Below, in pieces: positions 1 to 11,470 of a stretch of 64,000 bases of DNA; within the stretch, counting starts at the first letter, position 1, and the number at the start of each line of letters is the position of its first letter. Both the position numbers and the translations under genes were made by a program. Below the pieces are notes generated by a model that was not told the DNA's origin, searched no databases, and was given only the letters and a program-made list of their open reading frames with translations. This stretch comes from Solimonas marina (GTDB taxonomy: Bacteria; Pseudomonadota; Gammaproteobacteria; Nevskiales; Nevskiaceae), in assembly GCF_012241385.1 (NCBI RefSeq), contig NZ_JAAVXB010000005.1, forward strand, positions 124,001-188,000, written 5' to 3'.

Positions 1-59
1 GTTTTCCCTGACCGCCGCAACGCCAATAATGGCGCGCATTCTTGCACCGAAATTCACGC

Positions 60-1810
60 GTGACGATCCGCAGCATTCTGCTTACCGCCTTTCTCGCCGT
101 CGGCCTGCTGCCGGCGATCGTGCTGACCGGATTGTCGTCCTGGCGCACGCAGGCGGCGATGCGCGCGGAGATCGAGCAAAGCCTGTCGACGCAGGCGACC
201 GGCGCCGCGGCCGACCTCGACAAGCAGGTTTTCGAGCGCCTGCAGAATGCCGTCACATGGTCGCACCTGGAGGTGATGCAGGACCTGCGGCTCGGTGACA
301 TCGACAAGCGGCTGTCGACCTTCCTGGTCAACATGCGCCAGCACTATGGCAACGTCTATGACGCGCTGTACGCCGTCGACCCGCAGGGACGCATCGTTGC
401 CAGCAGCCAGCCGACCGCGATCGGTCGCGCGTTTCACGACGGTCCGGTCTGGGAGCAGGCGGCCCTGCCGGGCGATACGGTGACGGTCGAGGCGCCGCGC
501 CGCGAGGCCAACGGCACCGAGGTGTTGGTCATGCGTCTGCCGATCGACTCGCAATTCACCGACGGCTCGCTCGGCGAGCTGGTGCTGGTCGTCGACTGGG
601 GCGTGGCCGCACACGAGCTCGATGCCGGCACACACGACAGCCGCGCGGTCGCTGTCGTCGACCGCAACGGCCGCATCGTCGCAGTGTCGAGCAATCTGCG
701 CCGGCGCTTCACACCCGGCTCGACGCAACTCGACGCCGACTGGATTGCCGGCAGTGGTGCCCCGGCGCGCGAGCGCGACGGCGCGCCACTGCTCGACGGG
801 CGGGTGATCGTCAGCGCCGTTCGCGCGCCGGGCCGTGGGCCCTTCAATGGCTTCGGCTGGACGACGCTGGTGCTCGAATCGAGCCGCGCGGCGCTGGCGC
901 CGGTGCGGCACATGGTGTGGAGCTTCTTCGGCCTGTTGCTGGTGGCAACGGCAGCGACCATCGTCCTGGCGTTCGCAGTGTCCGGGCGTATCGCGCGGCC
1001 GATCGTCGCGTTGACCGATTACGTGCGCGGCCTGATGCGCGAGCAGCGCGCGCCGCCGCCACCGCCGGCGTCCGGCGAGGTCGGCGAGCTGATGGAAGCG
1101 TTCACGCGCATGGTCGATGACCTGGACGCGTCGCGGCAGACACTGGTGCGCGCTTCACAGCTGGCGGCGATCGGCGAATTCGCGGCGATGATGGCGCATG
1201 AAATCCGTACGCCGCTGGGCATCCTGCGCTCGTCGGCACAGATGCTCGAACGCGATCGCGAGATCGGCGGTGAATCGCGCGAGCTGATCGGCTTCATCGA
1301 TACTGAAACCCAGCGGCTCAATCGGCTGGTCGCCAATATGCTCGACCGTGCGCGCGTGCGGCCGCCGAATCGGGCGCCGGAAAACATCGATGCGCTGATT
1401 GCGCGGTGCCTGGCGATGCTGCGCGCGCAGGCGGCGCGCCAGCATATCGAGATCGAGCACGTCCCGGCCGACGATGCGGTGGCCGATGTCGACGCCGAGC
1501 AGATGACGCAGGTGCTGCTGAATCTCATGCTTAATGCCCTGCACATCCTGCCGGAGGGCGGGCGCGTGCGCGTCGCGGCGCGCAGCGACGCCGAGACGGT
1601 GACGATCGAGGTTGCCGATAATGGGCCGGGCATTCCGCCGGCCGAGCGTCAGCGGGTCTTTCAGCCGTTCGTTTATCGTCGCGAGGGAGGCTTGGGTTTG
1701 GGACTGGCCGTGGTCAAACAGATCGTCAACGCGCATGGCGGTGCGATCGTCGTCGAATCCGCCGATCTCGGCGGTGCCGTGTTCCGCATTCGTCTGCCCA
1801 GGCGTGCTGC

Positions 1811-1814
<4 letters not shown>
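60..1814 (+). CDS. Membrane sensor histidine kinase with Cache-type sensor and HAMP domain
   Basis: About 584 residues. A first membrane helix lies near residues 5-25, followed by a periplasmic segment of about 250 residues resembling a double Cache sensor (it contains VYDALYAVDPQGRIVASSQP). A second helix sits near 284-307, then a HAMP linker, the phosphoacceptor H-box MMAHEIRTP (His near 380), an N-box (QVLLNLMLNAL) and glycine-rich ATP lid motifs (ADNGPGIP, GLGLGLAVV). Family knowledge: such kinases autophosphorylate and pass phosphate to a response regulator. The gene overlaps the next one by 4 nt (ATGA), so that regulator is the probable partner. I prefer the GTG at 60; a TTG at 42 is in frame, and an in-frame stop at 9-11 shows the gene begins inside the window. 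The ligand is unknown. Confidence 0.9.
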
Positions 1815-3169
<1,355 letters not shown>

Positions 3170-3197
3170 TGCCACTGCTGTCCATGAACAGCGAGCA

Positions 3198-3389
3198 ACC
3201 ACAGATTTCAAAGATTGCACAGAAGAAAAGCGCTCCCGAGTCTTCGCCTTTCCAACTGCGTCGCAGTGGTCGAAGCGCTTCTTACGCCGTCGCGGCCGCA
3301 AAGCAACGATGACGAACCGCAGATTCCGCAGAAGAAAATCAGTCGCCGAGCTTCGTTCTTCCATCTGAGAAATCTGTGTAATCTGTGGT
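3198..3389. repeat. Imperfect inverted-repeat element between two operons
   Basis: The left arm starts at 3198 (ACCACAGATTTCAAAGATT) and the right arm at 3371-3389 is, reverse-complemented, ACCACAGATTACACAGATT. They match at 17 of 19 positions. Inside, the left arm tail GCACAGAAGAAAA (3217-3229) recurs as CCGCAGAAGAAAA near 3326-3339. The block fills the gap between the sigma-54 regulator and the quinone oxidoreductase, and its base composition is more AT-rich than the flanks. I recognise it only as a repeat of the 'cacagatt' kind seen in intergenic regions of some Xanthomonadales. I see no transposase. It could form a long hairpin in RNA and act as a terminator or mRNA stabiliser. Confidence 0.6.
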
Positions 3390-3448
3390 GAAAAAGCTTT
3401 TTGCGCCGTACGGGGCGCGACAAAAAATATTTCCAGGAGCCCATCATC

Positions 3449-4423
3449 ATGAAAGCCGTGGTCTGCAAGCAGCTGGCCCTACCCGAACAACTCGTGATCG
3501 AAGACTTGCCGACGCCCAAAGTCGGCGCTGCGGACGTGCTAATCCGCATTGCCGGTGCCGACGTCAATTTCCCGGACGTGCTGATCGTGCAGGGCAAGTA
3601 TCAGATGAAGCCGCCGCTGCCGTTCATTCCGGGTGCGGGCGTCGCCGGCACCGTCGTCGAGGTCGGTGACAAGGTCAAGCATCTGAAGGCCGGTGATCCG
3701 GTTGCTGCGTTCACCAGCGTTGGTGGCTTTGCCGAGCAGGTCGCGGTCAACGGTGCGCTGTGTCTGCCGTTGCCGCCGGGGCTCGATCTGGTCGAGGCGG
3801 CGGCGTTCCCGATGGTCTACGGCACCTCGTATCACGCGCTCAAGCAGCGCGGCCGCCTGCAGCCCGGCGAGACGCTGCTGGTGCTCGGCGCATCGGGCGG
3901 TGTTGGCCTGTCGGCCGTGCAGCTCGGTAAGAAGATGGGCGCGCGCGTGATCGCCGCGGCGTCGAGCGCCGACAAACTGGCGCTGGCGCAGGCCCATGGC
4001 GCCGACGAGCTGATCGACTACTCGCAGCAAAGCCTCAAGGACGCGATCAAGACCTTGACCAAGGGGCAGGGTGCCGACGTCATTTACGACCCGGTCGGCG
4101 GCGCGCTCGGCGAAGAGTGTCTGTCGTGCATCGCCTGGAATGGCCGCTACCTGATCATCGGCTTTGCATCCGGGCCGATTCCGAATCTGGCCGCCAATCG
4201 TCTCTTGCTCAAGGGCGCATCGGCGGTCGGCGTGTTCTGGGGTGCGTTCGCGCAGCGCGAGCCGCAGGTCAATGCACAGAACTTCGCCGAGCTGTTCGCC
4301 TGGTATGCGGCCGGCGAGATCAAGCCGGTGGTGACGCAGCGCTACCCGCTCGATCAAGCGCCGCAGGCGCTGCGCGACATGATGGAGCGCAAGGTCAGCG
4401 GCAAGATCGTCATCGTGCCCTGA
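3449..4423 (+). CDS. Zinc-independent NADPH:quinone oxidoreductase (MDR superfamily)
   Basis: 324 residues from the ATG at 3449, which has a good ribosome site (AGGAG, 3435-3439). The N-terminal GroES-like fold is followed by the nucleotide-binding motif GASGGVGLSAVQLGKKMGA. The protein lacks the cysteine cluster and the catalytic Cys/His of zinc alcohol dehydrogenases, so it belongs to the QOR/crotonyl-CoA-reductase-like branch of the medium-chain family. The expected activity is NADPH-dependent reduction of quinones or activated double bonds in the cytoplasm. It stands alone between the inverted-repeat element and a strong hairpin, so it is probably monocistronic. The precise substrate is not predictable. 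Confidence 0.88.
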   Translation: MKAVVCKQLALPEQLVIEDLPTPKVGAADVLIRIAGADVNFPDVLIVQGKYQMKPPLPFIPGAGVAGTVVEVGDKVKHLKAGDPVAAFTSVGGFAEQVAVNGALCLPLPPGLDLVEAAAFPMVYGTSYHALKQRGRLQPGETLLVLGASGGVGLSAVQLGKKMGARVIAAASSADKLALAQAHGADELIDYSQQSLKDAIKTLTKGQGADVIYDPVGGALGEECLSCIAWNGRYLIIGFASGPIPNLAANRLLLKGASAVGVFWGAFAQREPQVNAQNFAELFAWYAAGEIKPVVTQRYPLDQAPQALRDMMERKVSGKIVIVP

Positions 4424-4436
4424 CGCGCCGCGGTGT

Positions 4437-4468
4437 CGGATCGGCCGGCGTGCGCGCCGGCCGATCCG
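4437..4468 (+). terminator. Strong GC-rich hairpin after the quinone oxidoreductase gene
   Basis: A perfect 14-bp stem (CGGATCGGCCGGCG at 4437-4450, complement at 4455-4468) closes over a 4-nt loop. It starts 14 nt after the stop codon at 4423. There is no long T-run after it (GTTACAATTT), so it is either a weak intrinsic terminator or a 3' end stabiliser. The TACAAT at 4471-4476 directly after it could be a -10 box for the phosphatase gene. Confidence 0.6.
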
Positions 4469-4540
4469 GTTACAATTTGGCCGAATTCCACCCATATTCG
4501 ACGGACGCGCACCGCCTGCCGGTCACGTCACGCCTACCGC

Positions 4541-4978
4541 ATGTTCAATCGGATCATCGTTGTCTGCACCGGCAATATCTGCCGCAGCCCCATTGGTGAA
4601 GGCCTGCTCAAGGCCCGCCTCAAGGATCGCAATCTGGAGATCTGCTCGGCCGGCACCGGCGCGCTGATCGGCCATCCGGCCGACCCGCTGGCGGTCGAAG
4701 TCGCGGCCGATCACGGGCTCGACATCTCCATGCATCGCGCGCAGCAGGCGACGCAGCCGCTGCTGTCGTCGATGGACCTGATCCTGACACTCGACAACGG
4801 TCACAGCGACTGGATCAATGCGCGTTACCCGCAGCTGCGTGGCCGCGTGCACAAGATCATGAAGTGGAACGAAAACGCCGACGTCGCCGACCCCTACCGG
4901 CAGCCCAAGGCGGCGTTCGAGCAGGCCTGGACCGACATTGAAACCGGCATCGACGCCTGGTTGCAGAAGATCGGCTGA
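4541..4978 (+). CDS. Low-molecular-weight protein-tyrosine phosphatase
   Basis: 145 residues from the ATG at 4541, the usual size for the family. The P-loop signature CTGNICRSP lies at residues 9-17, with nucleophile Cys9 and phosphate-binding Arg15. The general-acid motif DPYRQP lies near residue 111, as in Wzb- and Etp-type bacterial enzymes. These cytoplasmic phosphatases commonly dephosphorylate tyrosine kinases that control exopolysaccharide export. No such kinase or polysaccharide operon is in the window, so the partner is unknown. The open frame continues upstream to 4433, but that stretch crosses the GC hairpin and has no homology look, so I take 4541 as the start. Confidence 0.93.
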   Translation: MFNRIIVVCTGNICRSPIGEGLLKARLKDRNLEICSAGTGALIGHPADPLAVEVAADHGLDISMHRAQQATQPLLSSMDLILTLDNGHSDWINARYPQLRGRVHKIMKWNENADVADPYRQPKAAFEQAWTDIETGIDAWLQKIG

Positions 4979-5017
4979 GCGTGGCACGGCGGCCATCGCG
5001 CCGCCATCGTTCTCCTT

Positions 5018-5023
5018 TATACT
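5018..5023 (+). promoter_or_regulatory. Possible -10 box ahead of the miaB operon
   Basis: TATACT (5 of 6 to the consensus) lies 43 nt before the miaB start codon, in the only non-coding gap upstream of the overlapping gene run. No clear -35 box is seen at the right distance, so this is a tentative promoter call. Confidence 0.35.
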
Positions 5024-5065
5024 GTAAGGCCGTCTATCTCCTGGCCAGTTTGTGGCCAACCCTCG

Positions 5066-6442
5066 ATGTCCGACGCCGTACCCTCCGCTCCGCAGTCCCC
5101 CGCGCCGCGCAAGCTGTTCCTGATTTCCTGGGGCTGCCAGATGAACGACTACGACTCGGCGAAGATGGCCGACGTCCTGGCCGCATCGCATGGCTACGCG
5201 CGCACCGACCAGCCCGAGGAAGCGGACCTTCTGCTGCTCAATACCTGCTCGGTGCGCGAGAAGGCGCAGGAAAAGGTGTTTTCCGAGCTCGGCCGCTGGA
5301 AGGAATGGAAGCAGGCGCAGCCCGGCCGTGTGATCGGCGTCGGCGGCTGCGTCGCCTCGCAGGAAGGCCAGGCACTGTCGGAGCGCGCGCCCATCGTCGA
5401 CATGGTGTTCGGCCCGCAGACCCTGCACCGACTGCCGCAGATGCTCGACAGCACGCGCCAGACGCAGCAGCCGGCGATCGACGTCAGCTTCCCGGAAATC
5501 GAGAAGTTCGATGCGCTGCCGGAGCCTCGCGCCGACGGCGCCACGGCGTTCGTGTCGATCATGGAAGGCTGCTCGAAGTACTGCACTTTCTGTGTGGTGC
5601 CGTACACGCGCGGCGCCGAAGTGTCGCGGCCGCTCGACGACGTGCTGCTCGAATGCGCGCAGCTCGCCGAACAGGGCGTGCACGAGATCACGCTGCTGGG
5701 GCAGAACGTCAACGCCTATCGCGGCGCGATGGGCGGCACGCACGAGCTGTGCGACCTGGCGCTGCTGATCGACTACATCGCGCGGCTGCCGGGCATCGAA
5801 CGCATCCGCTACACGACCTCGCATCCGGCCGAGTTCACCGACGCACTGATCGACTCGTTCGCGCAGCAGCCGAAGCTGGCGTCGTATCTGCATCTGCCGG
5901 TGCAGTCGGGTTCGGACCGCATTCTCGGCATGATGAAGCGCGGCTATACGCGCGCGCAGTTCCTCGACAAGATTCGCCGCGTGCGCGCCGCGCGTCCGGA
6001 CCTGTCGCTGTCTTCGGATTTCATCGTCGGTTTTCCGACCGAGTCCGACGACGATTTCATGCAGACCATGGACCTGATTGCCGAGGCGCGTTTCGACTGC
6101 GCGTTCTCATTCAATTACAGCCCGCGTCCGGGCACGCCGGCGGCCAATCTGCGCGATACCGTCGCGGCCGAGATCAAGGACCAGCGCCTGGCGATCCTGC
6201 AGTCGCGCATCCGCCAGTTCGACGACGAATTCAAGCGCGAGCTGGTCGGCACCACGCAGCGCATTCTCGTCGAGCGGCCGTCGCGTCGCGGCGAGGGCCA
6301 GTTCGCCGGCCGCACGTCAACCAACCGCGTCGTCAATTTCGACGGACATGCCGACATGATCGGCCGCTTCGTCGACGTGACGATCACCGAGGCCGCGCCG
6401 AATTCGCTGCGCGGGCGCCTGCTCGATACAGTGACGGGATGA
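5066..6442 (+). CDS. miaB: tRNA-2-methylthio-N6-dimethylallyladenosine synthase MiaB
   Basis: 458 residues. The N-terminal methylthiotransferase domain carries the three cluster cysteines (Cys24 in SWGCQMN, Cys61 in NTCSVREKA, Cys95 in GGCVASQ). The radical-SAM motif follows at Cys169, Cys173 and Cys176 (CSKYCTFC), and a C-terminal TRAM-like region includes the [13 protein letters not shown] signature. The enzyme adds the methylthio group to i6A37 of tRNAs reading UNN codons. It is the first gene of a run in which each gene overlaps the next by 4 nt. In many gammaproteobacteria miaB directly precedes the PhoH-like gene; here a PLP enzyme is inserted between them. Identification is firm. Confidence 0.97.
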   Translation: MSDAVPSAPQSPAPRKLFLISWGCQMNDYDSAKMADVLAASHGYARTDQPEEADLLLLNTCSVREKAQEKVFSELGRWKEWKQAQPGRVIGVGGCVASQEGQALSERAPIVDMVFGPQTLHRLPQMLDSTRQTQQPAIDVSFPEIEKFDALPEPRADGATAFVSIMEGCSKYCTFCVVPYTRGAEVSRPLDDVLLECAQLAEQGVHEITLLGQNVNAYRGAMGGTHELCDLALLIDYIARLPGIERIRYTTSHPAEFTDALIDSFAQQPKLASYLHLPVQSGSDRILGMMKRGYTRAQFLDKIRRVRAARPDLSLSSDFIVGFPTESDDDFMQTMDLIAEARFDCAFSFNYSPRPGTPAANLRDTVAAEIKDQRLAILQSRIRQFDDEFKRELVGTTQRILVERPSRRGEGQFAGRTSTNRVVNFDGHADMIGRFVDVTITEAAPNSLRGRLLDTVTG

Positions 6443-7424
6443 ACGCCGCCGTTCCCGAGAACGCCGCCCGCTACACCCACGCCGAGCTGACGGCCGCTGC
6501 CGAGATCGTCCACCGCGGGATGGCGCCGACCGCCTGCCTGCGCTGGCCGCTGCTCGATGCGGCGCTCGGCTGCACGGCGTGGGTCAAGCACGAGAACCAG
6601 ACGCCGCTCGGGGCGTTCAAGGTGCGTGGCGGCCTGGTCTATTTCGAGCGACTGACGCAGCGCGCGCCCGACGTGCGCGGCGTGATCTGCGCAACGCGTG
6701 GCAATCACGGCCAGTCGGTGGCGTATGCGGCGAGCCGTTTCGGCCTTTCCAGCACCATCGTCGTGCCGCATGGCAACAGCCGCGAGAAGAACGCGGCGAT
6801 GCGTGCGCTCGGTGCCGCGTTGATCGAGCACGGCAGCGATTTTCAGGAAGCGCGCGAGCACGCACAGCAGCTCGCCGCCGAACGTGGCCTGCATCTGGTG
6901 CCGTCGTTCGACGACGCGCTGGTGTTGGGCGTTGCCAGCTATGCGCTCGAACTGTTCGATGCCGCCGGCCCGCTGGATACCGTCTATGTGCCGATCGGCC
7001 TCGGCTCCGGCATCTGCGGCATGATCGCCGCGCGCGACGCTCTGGGCCTGGCCACGCAAATCGTCGGCGTCGTCTCCAGCGGCGCGCCGGCCTATGCGCG
7101 CTCGCTGGCCGCCGGCCATGTCGTCGCGCACGAGGTGACGACACAGCTCGCCGACGGTATGGCCTGCCGCGTGCCCGAGCCGCAAGCGTTCGAGATCATC
7201 CGCCGCGGCGCCGAGCGTCTCGTCGACGTCGGCGACGACGAAATCGCCGTAGCGATGCGGCTCGCGTTCGAAACCACGCACAACGTGCTCGAAGGCGCGG
7301 GTGCGGCGGCCACCGCGGCGGCGCTGCAGGAACGTGAACGCAATGCCGGCCGACACATCGGCGTGGTGTTTAGCGGCGGCAACATCGACCGGCCGGTCTA
7401 TGCCGGCGTTCTGGCGGGGACGGT

Positions 7425-7428
<4 letters not shown>
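6439..7428 (+). CDS. PLP-dependent threonine/serine dehydratase-like protein
   Basis: 329 residues from the ATG at 6439, which overlaps the miaB stop (ATGA). It has the fold-type II layout: the PLP lysine sits in [11 protein letters not shown] (Lys61), the substrate loop is [13 protein letters not shown], the phosphate-binding glycine loop is GLGSGICG, and SGGNID lies near the C-terminus. The single domain with no C-terminal ACT regulatory domain matches catabolic threonine dehydratase or threo-3-hydroxyaspartate dehydratase-like enzymes, not the biosynthetic IlvA. The likely reaction is deamination of a hydroxy amino acid to a 2-oxo acid. It is embedded between miaB and the phoH-like gene with 4-nt overlaps on both sides, so it is cotranscribed with RNA-maturation genes. 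The substrate is uncertain. Confidence 0.85.
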
Positions 7429-8428
<1,000 letters not shown>

Positions 8429-8432
<4 letters not shown>

Positions 8433-8866
8433 GCGGCGAAATCGCCATCCAGCGCACGGTCTCGGCCAAGGGCATTCCGTCGCCGGACAGCCTGCGCACG
8501 TTCGCGCGTGCGGCGCTGCCGAAGCGCTACGGCGAGCTGACGATCCGCATCGTCGACGAGGGCGAGAGCCGGGCGCTGAACCGCGACTATCGCGGCAAGG
8601 ACAAGCCGACCAATGTGCTGTCGTTCCAGGGCGACGCAGCGATGGGCGCGGCGGTGCTCGGCGACCTGGTCATCTGCGCCGCGGTCGTCGCGCGCGAGGC
8701 CGTCGAACAGCACAAGACGCCGCGCGGGCACTGGGCGCACATGGTCGTGCACGGCTGCCTGCACCTTCAAGGTTATGATCACGAAAACGAGCCGGACGCA
8801 CAGGTAATGGAGGCGCGCGAAGTGCGCATCCTCAAGCGCCTGGGTTTCCCGGACCCTTACCAATGA
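8429..8866 (+). CDS. ybeY: Endoribonuclease/rRNA maturation factor YbeY
   Basis: 145 residues from the ATG at 8429. The zinc site HMVVHGCLHLQGYDH near the C-terminal third has the three conserved histidines of the UPF0054/YbeY family, preceded by the family motif LNRDYRGKDKPTNVLSFQ. YbeY acts in 16S rRNA 3' end maturation and 70S quality control in the cytoplasm. The length is normal. The gene starts inside the stop of the PhoH-like gene and ends inside the start of the CorC-like gene (ATGA overlaps), so translational coupling is likely. Confidence 0.96.
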
Positions 8867-9732
8867 GCAACGAAGACGAAGAAGACGACAGTAGTCACCA
8901 TCGCGATGACGCGTCCATCGGCGGCTGGTGGCGCCGGGTCACGCAACGCCTGGCTGGTGGCCCGAGAACCCGCGATGATCTGCTGGAGCTGCTGCGCGAC
9001 GCGCGCGAGGCCGAGCTGGTCGACAACGATGCGATGTCGATGTTCGAAGGCATCGTGCAGACCACCGAGATGCACGTGCGCGACGTCATGGTGCCGCGTG
9101 CGCAGATGGTCACCATCGAAGCCGAATGGTCGCTCGAGAAGATCTTCGAAGTCGTCATCGAGTCGGGGCATTCGCGCTTTCCGGTGATCGGTGATTCCAA
9201 GGACGAGGTCATCGGCACCTTGCTCGCCAAGGACTTGCTGAAGTTCAGCGCGACGATTCCGGCGCCGGGTACCTTCGATCTGGCGACGCTGGTGCGGCAG
9301 GCGACCTTCGTGCCCGAGTCCAAGCGGCTCAACATCCTGCTCAAGGAATTCCGCCGCAGCCGCAATCACATGGCGCTGGTGGTCGACGAGTACGGCGGTA
9401 TCGCCGGCCTGATCACGATCGAGGACGTGCTCGAACAGATCGTCGGCGAGATCGACGACGAGTACGACGAAGCCGAAGGCTCGCACATCCTCAAGCAGGA
9501 CGAGCGGCGCTTCCTCGTCAACGCGCTGGCCGACGTCGAGGAATTCAACGAGTACTTCGGCGTCAGCCTGCCGACCGACGAGTTCGATACCGTCGGCGGC
9601 TACGTCATGCATTTGTTCGGACACATGCCCAAACGTGGCGAGAGCGTCACGGTCGATCGGCTGACGTTCAACGTGCAGCGTGCCGATACGCGCCGCATTC
9701 ACCAGCTGATGGTCACGCTGTCGCCGAACTGA
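8863..9732 (+). CDS. CorC/HlyC-type CBS-domain protein (YbeX)
   Basis: 289 residues. A CBS-domain pair occupies residues about 65-190 (starting at VRDVMVPRAQM), followed by the small CorC_HlyC C-terminal domain (DEFDTVGGYVMHLFG). The N-terminal membrane DUF21 domain of larger paralogues is absent, as in E. coli CorC/YbeX. The family is linked to magnesium and cobalt efflux and, in E. coli, to ribosome and RNA phenotypes. The position directly after ybeY is the conserved one. The next gene begins 14 nt later. Confidence 0.93.
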   Translation: MSNEDEEDDSSHHRDDASIGGWWRRVTQRLAGGPRTRDDLLELLRDAREAELVDNDAMSMFEGIVQTTEMHVRDVMVPRAQMVTIEAEWSLEKIFEVVIESGHSRFPVIGDSKDEVIGTLLAKDLLKFSATIPAPGTFDLATLVRQATFVPESKRLNILLKEFRRSRNHMALVVDEYGGIAGLITIEDVLEQIVGEIDDEYDEAEGSHILKQDERRFLVNALADVEEFNEYFGVSLPTDEFDTVGGYVMHLFGHMPKRGESVTVDRLTFNVQRADTRRIHQLMVTLSPN

Positions 9733-9746
9733 TCGAGGTCCAGAGC

Positions 9747-11006
9747 ATGCGCACAAGGTCGCGGCCCCAGCCGCTCCTACGGTCTCTTTTTGTTGGAGCG
9801 GCGCAGGCCGTGGCCCTGTTGATGCTGCTGTGCGTGCGCCCGGCGTTGGCCGCCGACGAGCCCGTCGCACCGCCGGTCAGCCTCGTTACGTTCGGCCCGG
9901 GCCAGACCTACTGGGAGCGCTTCGGTCACGACGCGTTGCTGGTCGGCGATCCGGCCAACCCCGACGCGCTGCTCTACAACTACGGCCTGTTCGACTTCCG
10001 GCAGAAGAACTTCTTCCTCAATTTTGCACGCGGCAAGATGATGTACCGCGTCGCACCGGAGCCGTTCTACTACGCGCTGCGCGGCTACGCCGCCGAGCGG
10101 CGCTGGGTGTATCTGCAGCGTCTCGATCTCGACGATGCACAGCGCCGCGAGCTGGTCGACTTCCTCGCCTGGAACGTGCGCCCGGAGAACGCGCAGTACC
10201 ACTACGACTACTTCATCTCCAACTGCACGACGCGCGTGCGCGATGCCCTCGACAAGGCCAGCGGCGGCGCGCTCAGTCGTGCGGCCAAAGGCGTGCCGAC
10301 CGGTCGCACGTATCGCTTCGAGGCGACGCGGCTGATCGCGCCGGACTGGCCGCTGTCGCTGGCCATGGATCTGGGCATGGGGCCGAGTGCGGACAAGCCG
10401 CTCGATCTGTGGGCGCAGGCCTTCGTGCCGATGGTGCTCAAGGATGTTGCCGCCAAGGCGAGCGTCACTGCGGCCGATGGCAGCTCGCATCCGCTGGTCG
10501 AGTCGGGGACCTGGGTCTTGCAGAGCGACGCCTGGCCGGAACCGACGCATCCGCCGCGCTGGCTGCTGCCGCTGCTGGCGTTCGGACTGGTGTTCGCGGC
10601 CGTACTGTGGGCGCTGGATCGCGCGCGCGATCACCGCGCTGCGCGTTGGAGCTTCGCGATCCTGGCGCTCGGCAGCAGCCTCGTCGCCACGGTGCTCGGC
10701 CTGGTGCTGGTTGCCAGCTGGGCGCTGACCGATCACTGGGCGATGTGGGCCAACCGCAATCTGCTGCTGCTCGACCCGCTGGCGCTGCTGATGATTCCGG
10801 CGTGGTGCGGCGCGTTTCGCGCCGCTTGGCGGCCGCGCGCGTGGCAGCGCGTGGTGACGATCGTCGTGGCAGCGGCGGCAACGCTCAGTGTGCCCCTGCT
10901 GCTGTTGCCGGGCGCGCAGCAGAATCTGCCGTGGATCGCCGCGCTGTTGCCGGCGCATCTGGTGCTGGCCTATGCGCTGCTGCGCCAACCGCTGCGGCCG
11001 CGATGA
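9747..11006 (+). CDS. DUF4105/Lnb-like membrane protein at the usual lnt position
   Basis: 419 residues with a signal-like N-terminus ending near ALAADEP. A periplasmic domain follows with the DUF4105 features: WERFGHDALLV, the motif YNYGLFDFRQKNFFLNFARG, and YDYFISNCTTRVRDAL with a conserved Cys near residue 158. About five membrane segments follow from residue 270 on (LLPLLAFGLVFAAVLWAL and later), including the loop DHWAMWANRNLLLLDPL. Pfam now calls the N-terminal domain the Lnb periplasmic domain, after the Bacteroides lipoprotein N-acyltransferase Lnb. In E. coli and relatives the gene after corC is lnt, which does the same job. I therefore infer, without proof, that this protein may complete lipoprotein N-acylation. 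A GAGG ribosome site lies at 9735-9738. Confidence 0.8.
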   Translation: MRTRSRPQPLLRSLFVGAAQAVALLMLLCVRPALAADEPVAPPVSLVTFGPGQTYWERFGHDALLVGDPANPDALLYNYGLFDFRQKNFFLNFARGKMMYRVAPEPFYYALRGYAAERRWVYLQRLDLDDAQRRELVDFLAWNVRPENAQYHYDYFISNCTTRVRDALDKASGGALSRAAKGVPTGRTYRFEATRLIAPDWPLSLAMDLGMGPSADKPLDLWAQAFVPMVLKDVAAKASVTAADGSSHPLVESGTWVLQSDAWPEPTHPPRWLLPLLAFGLVFAAVLWALDRARDHRAARWSFAILALGSSLVATVLGLVLVASWALTDHWAMWANRNLLLLDPLALLMIPAWCGAFRAAWRPRAWQRVVTIVVAAAATLSVPLLLLPGAQQNLPWIAALLPAHLVLAYALLRQPLRPR

Positions 11007-11395
11007 TCGACGCCAGCTGCCATTGTGGCGCCGTGCGCTGGTCGTTCGACGGCGAGCCGACCAGCGCGACCGCATGCAACTGCACGGTCTGTCGCCGCTA
11101 CGGCGTGCTCTGGGCCTACGACTACGACGGCGAGGGCATCCGCGTCGACGGTGAGACGCGCGCCTATGTGCGCGGCAACGCGGTCCTGGCGTTCCACTTC
11201 TGCCCGACCTGCGGCAGCGTCGCCTATTGGCGTGCGCTGCAGCCCGAAACCGACGGACGCTACCGCATCGCCGTCAATCTGCGTCTCGCCGAGCCGGACG
11301 ACGTCGCGCATATCCAGGTCCACCGTTTCGACGGACTCGAGACCACCGAGCGTCTGTCGCCCGATGGTCGCTGCGTCGCCGACTATCTGTTCTGA
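11003..11395 (+). CDS. GFA/CENP-V-domain zinc-binding protein
   Basis: 130 residues from the ATG at 11003, overlapping the previous stop by 4 nt. The zinc-binding cysteines of the glutathione-dependent formaldehyde-activating (GFA) fold are all present: CHCG near residue 6, CNCTVC near residue 25 and CPTCG near residue 67. Members of this family include S-hydroxymethylglutathione synthase, but most are uncharacterised, and short proteins like this one cannot be assigned a substrate. It is the last gene of the miaB operon by spacing; 75 nt separate it from the MOSC gene. Confidence 0.88.
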   Translation: MIDASCHCGAVRWSFDGEPTSATACNCTVCRRYGVLWAYDYDGEGIRVDGETRAYVRGNAVLAFHFCPTCGSVAYWRALQPETDGRYRIAVNLRLAEPDDVAHIQVHRFDGLETTERLSPDGRCVADYLF

Positions 11396-11470
11396 CCCGC
11401 GCGGTGACGGCCACGTGCGGGATCGCCGGCCGATGCGCATGATGTCGCGGGATACCGGGCGGAGTCATTC

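Noticed and set aside
3208-3597. A 129-codon minus-strand frame over the inverted-repeat element
   Set aside because: It runs across the repeat and into the quinone oxidoreductase gene and has no ribosome site or domain.
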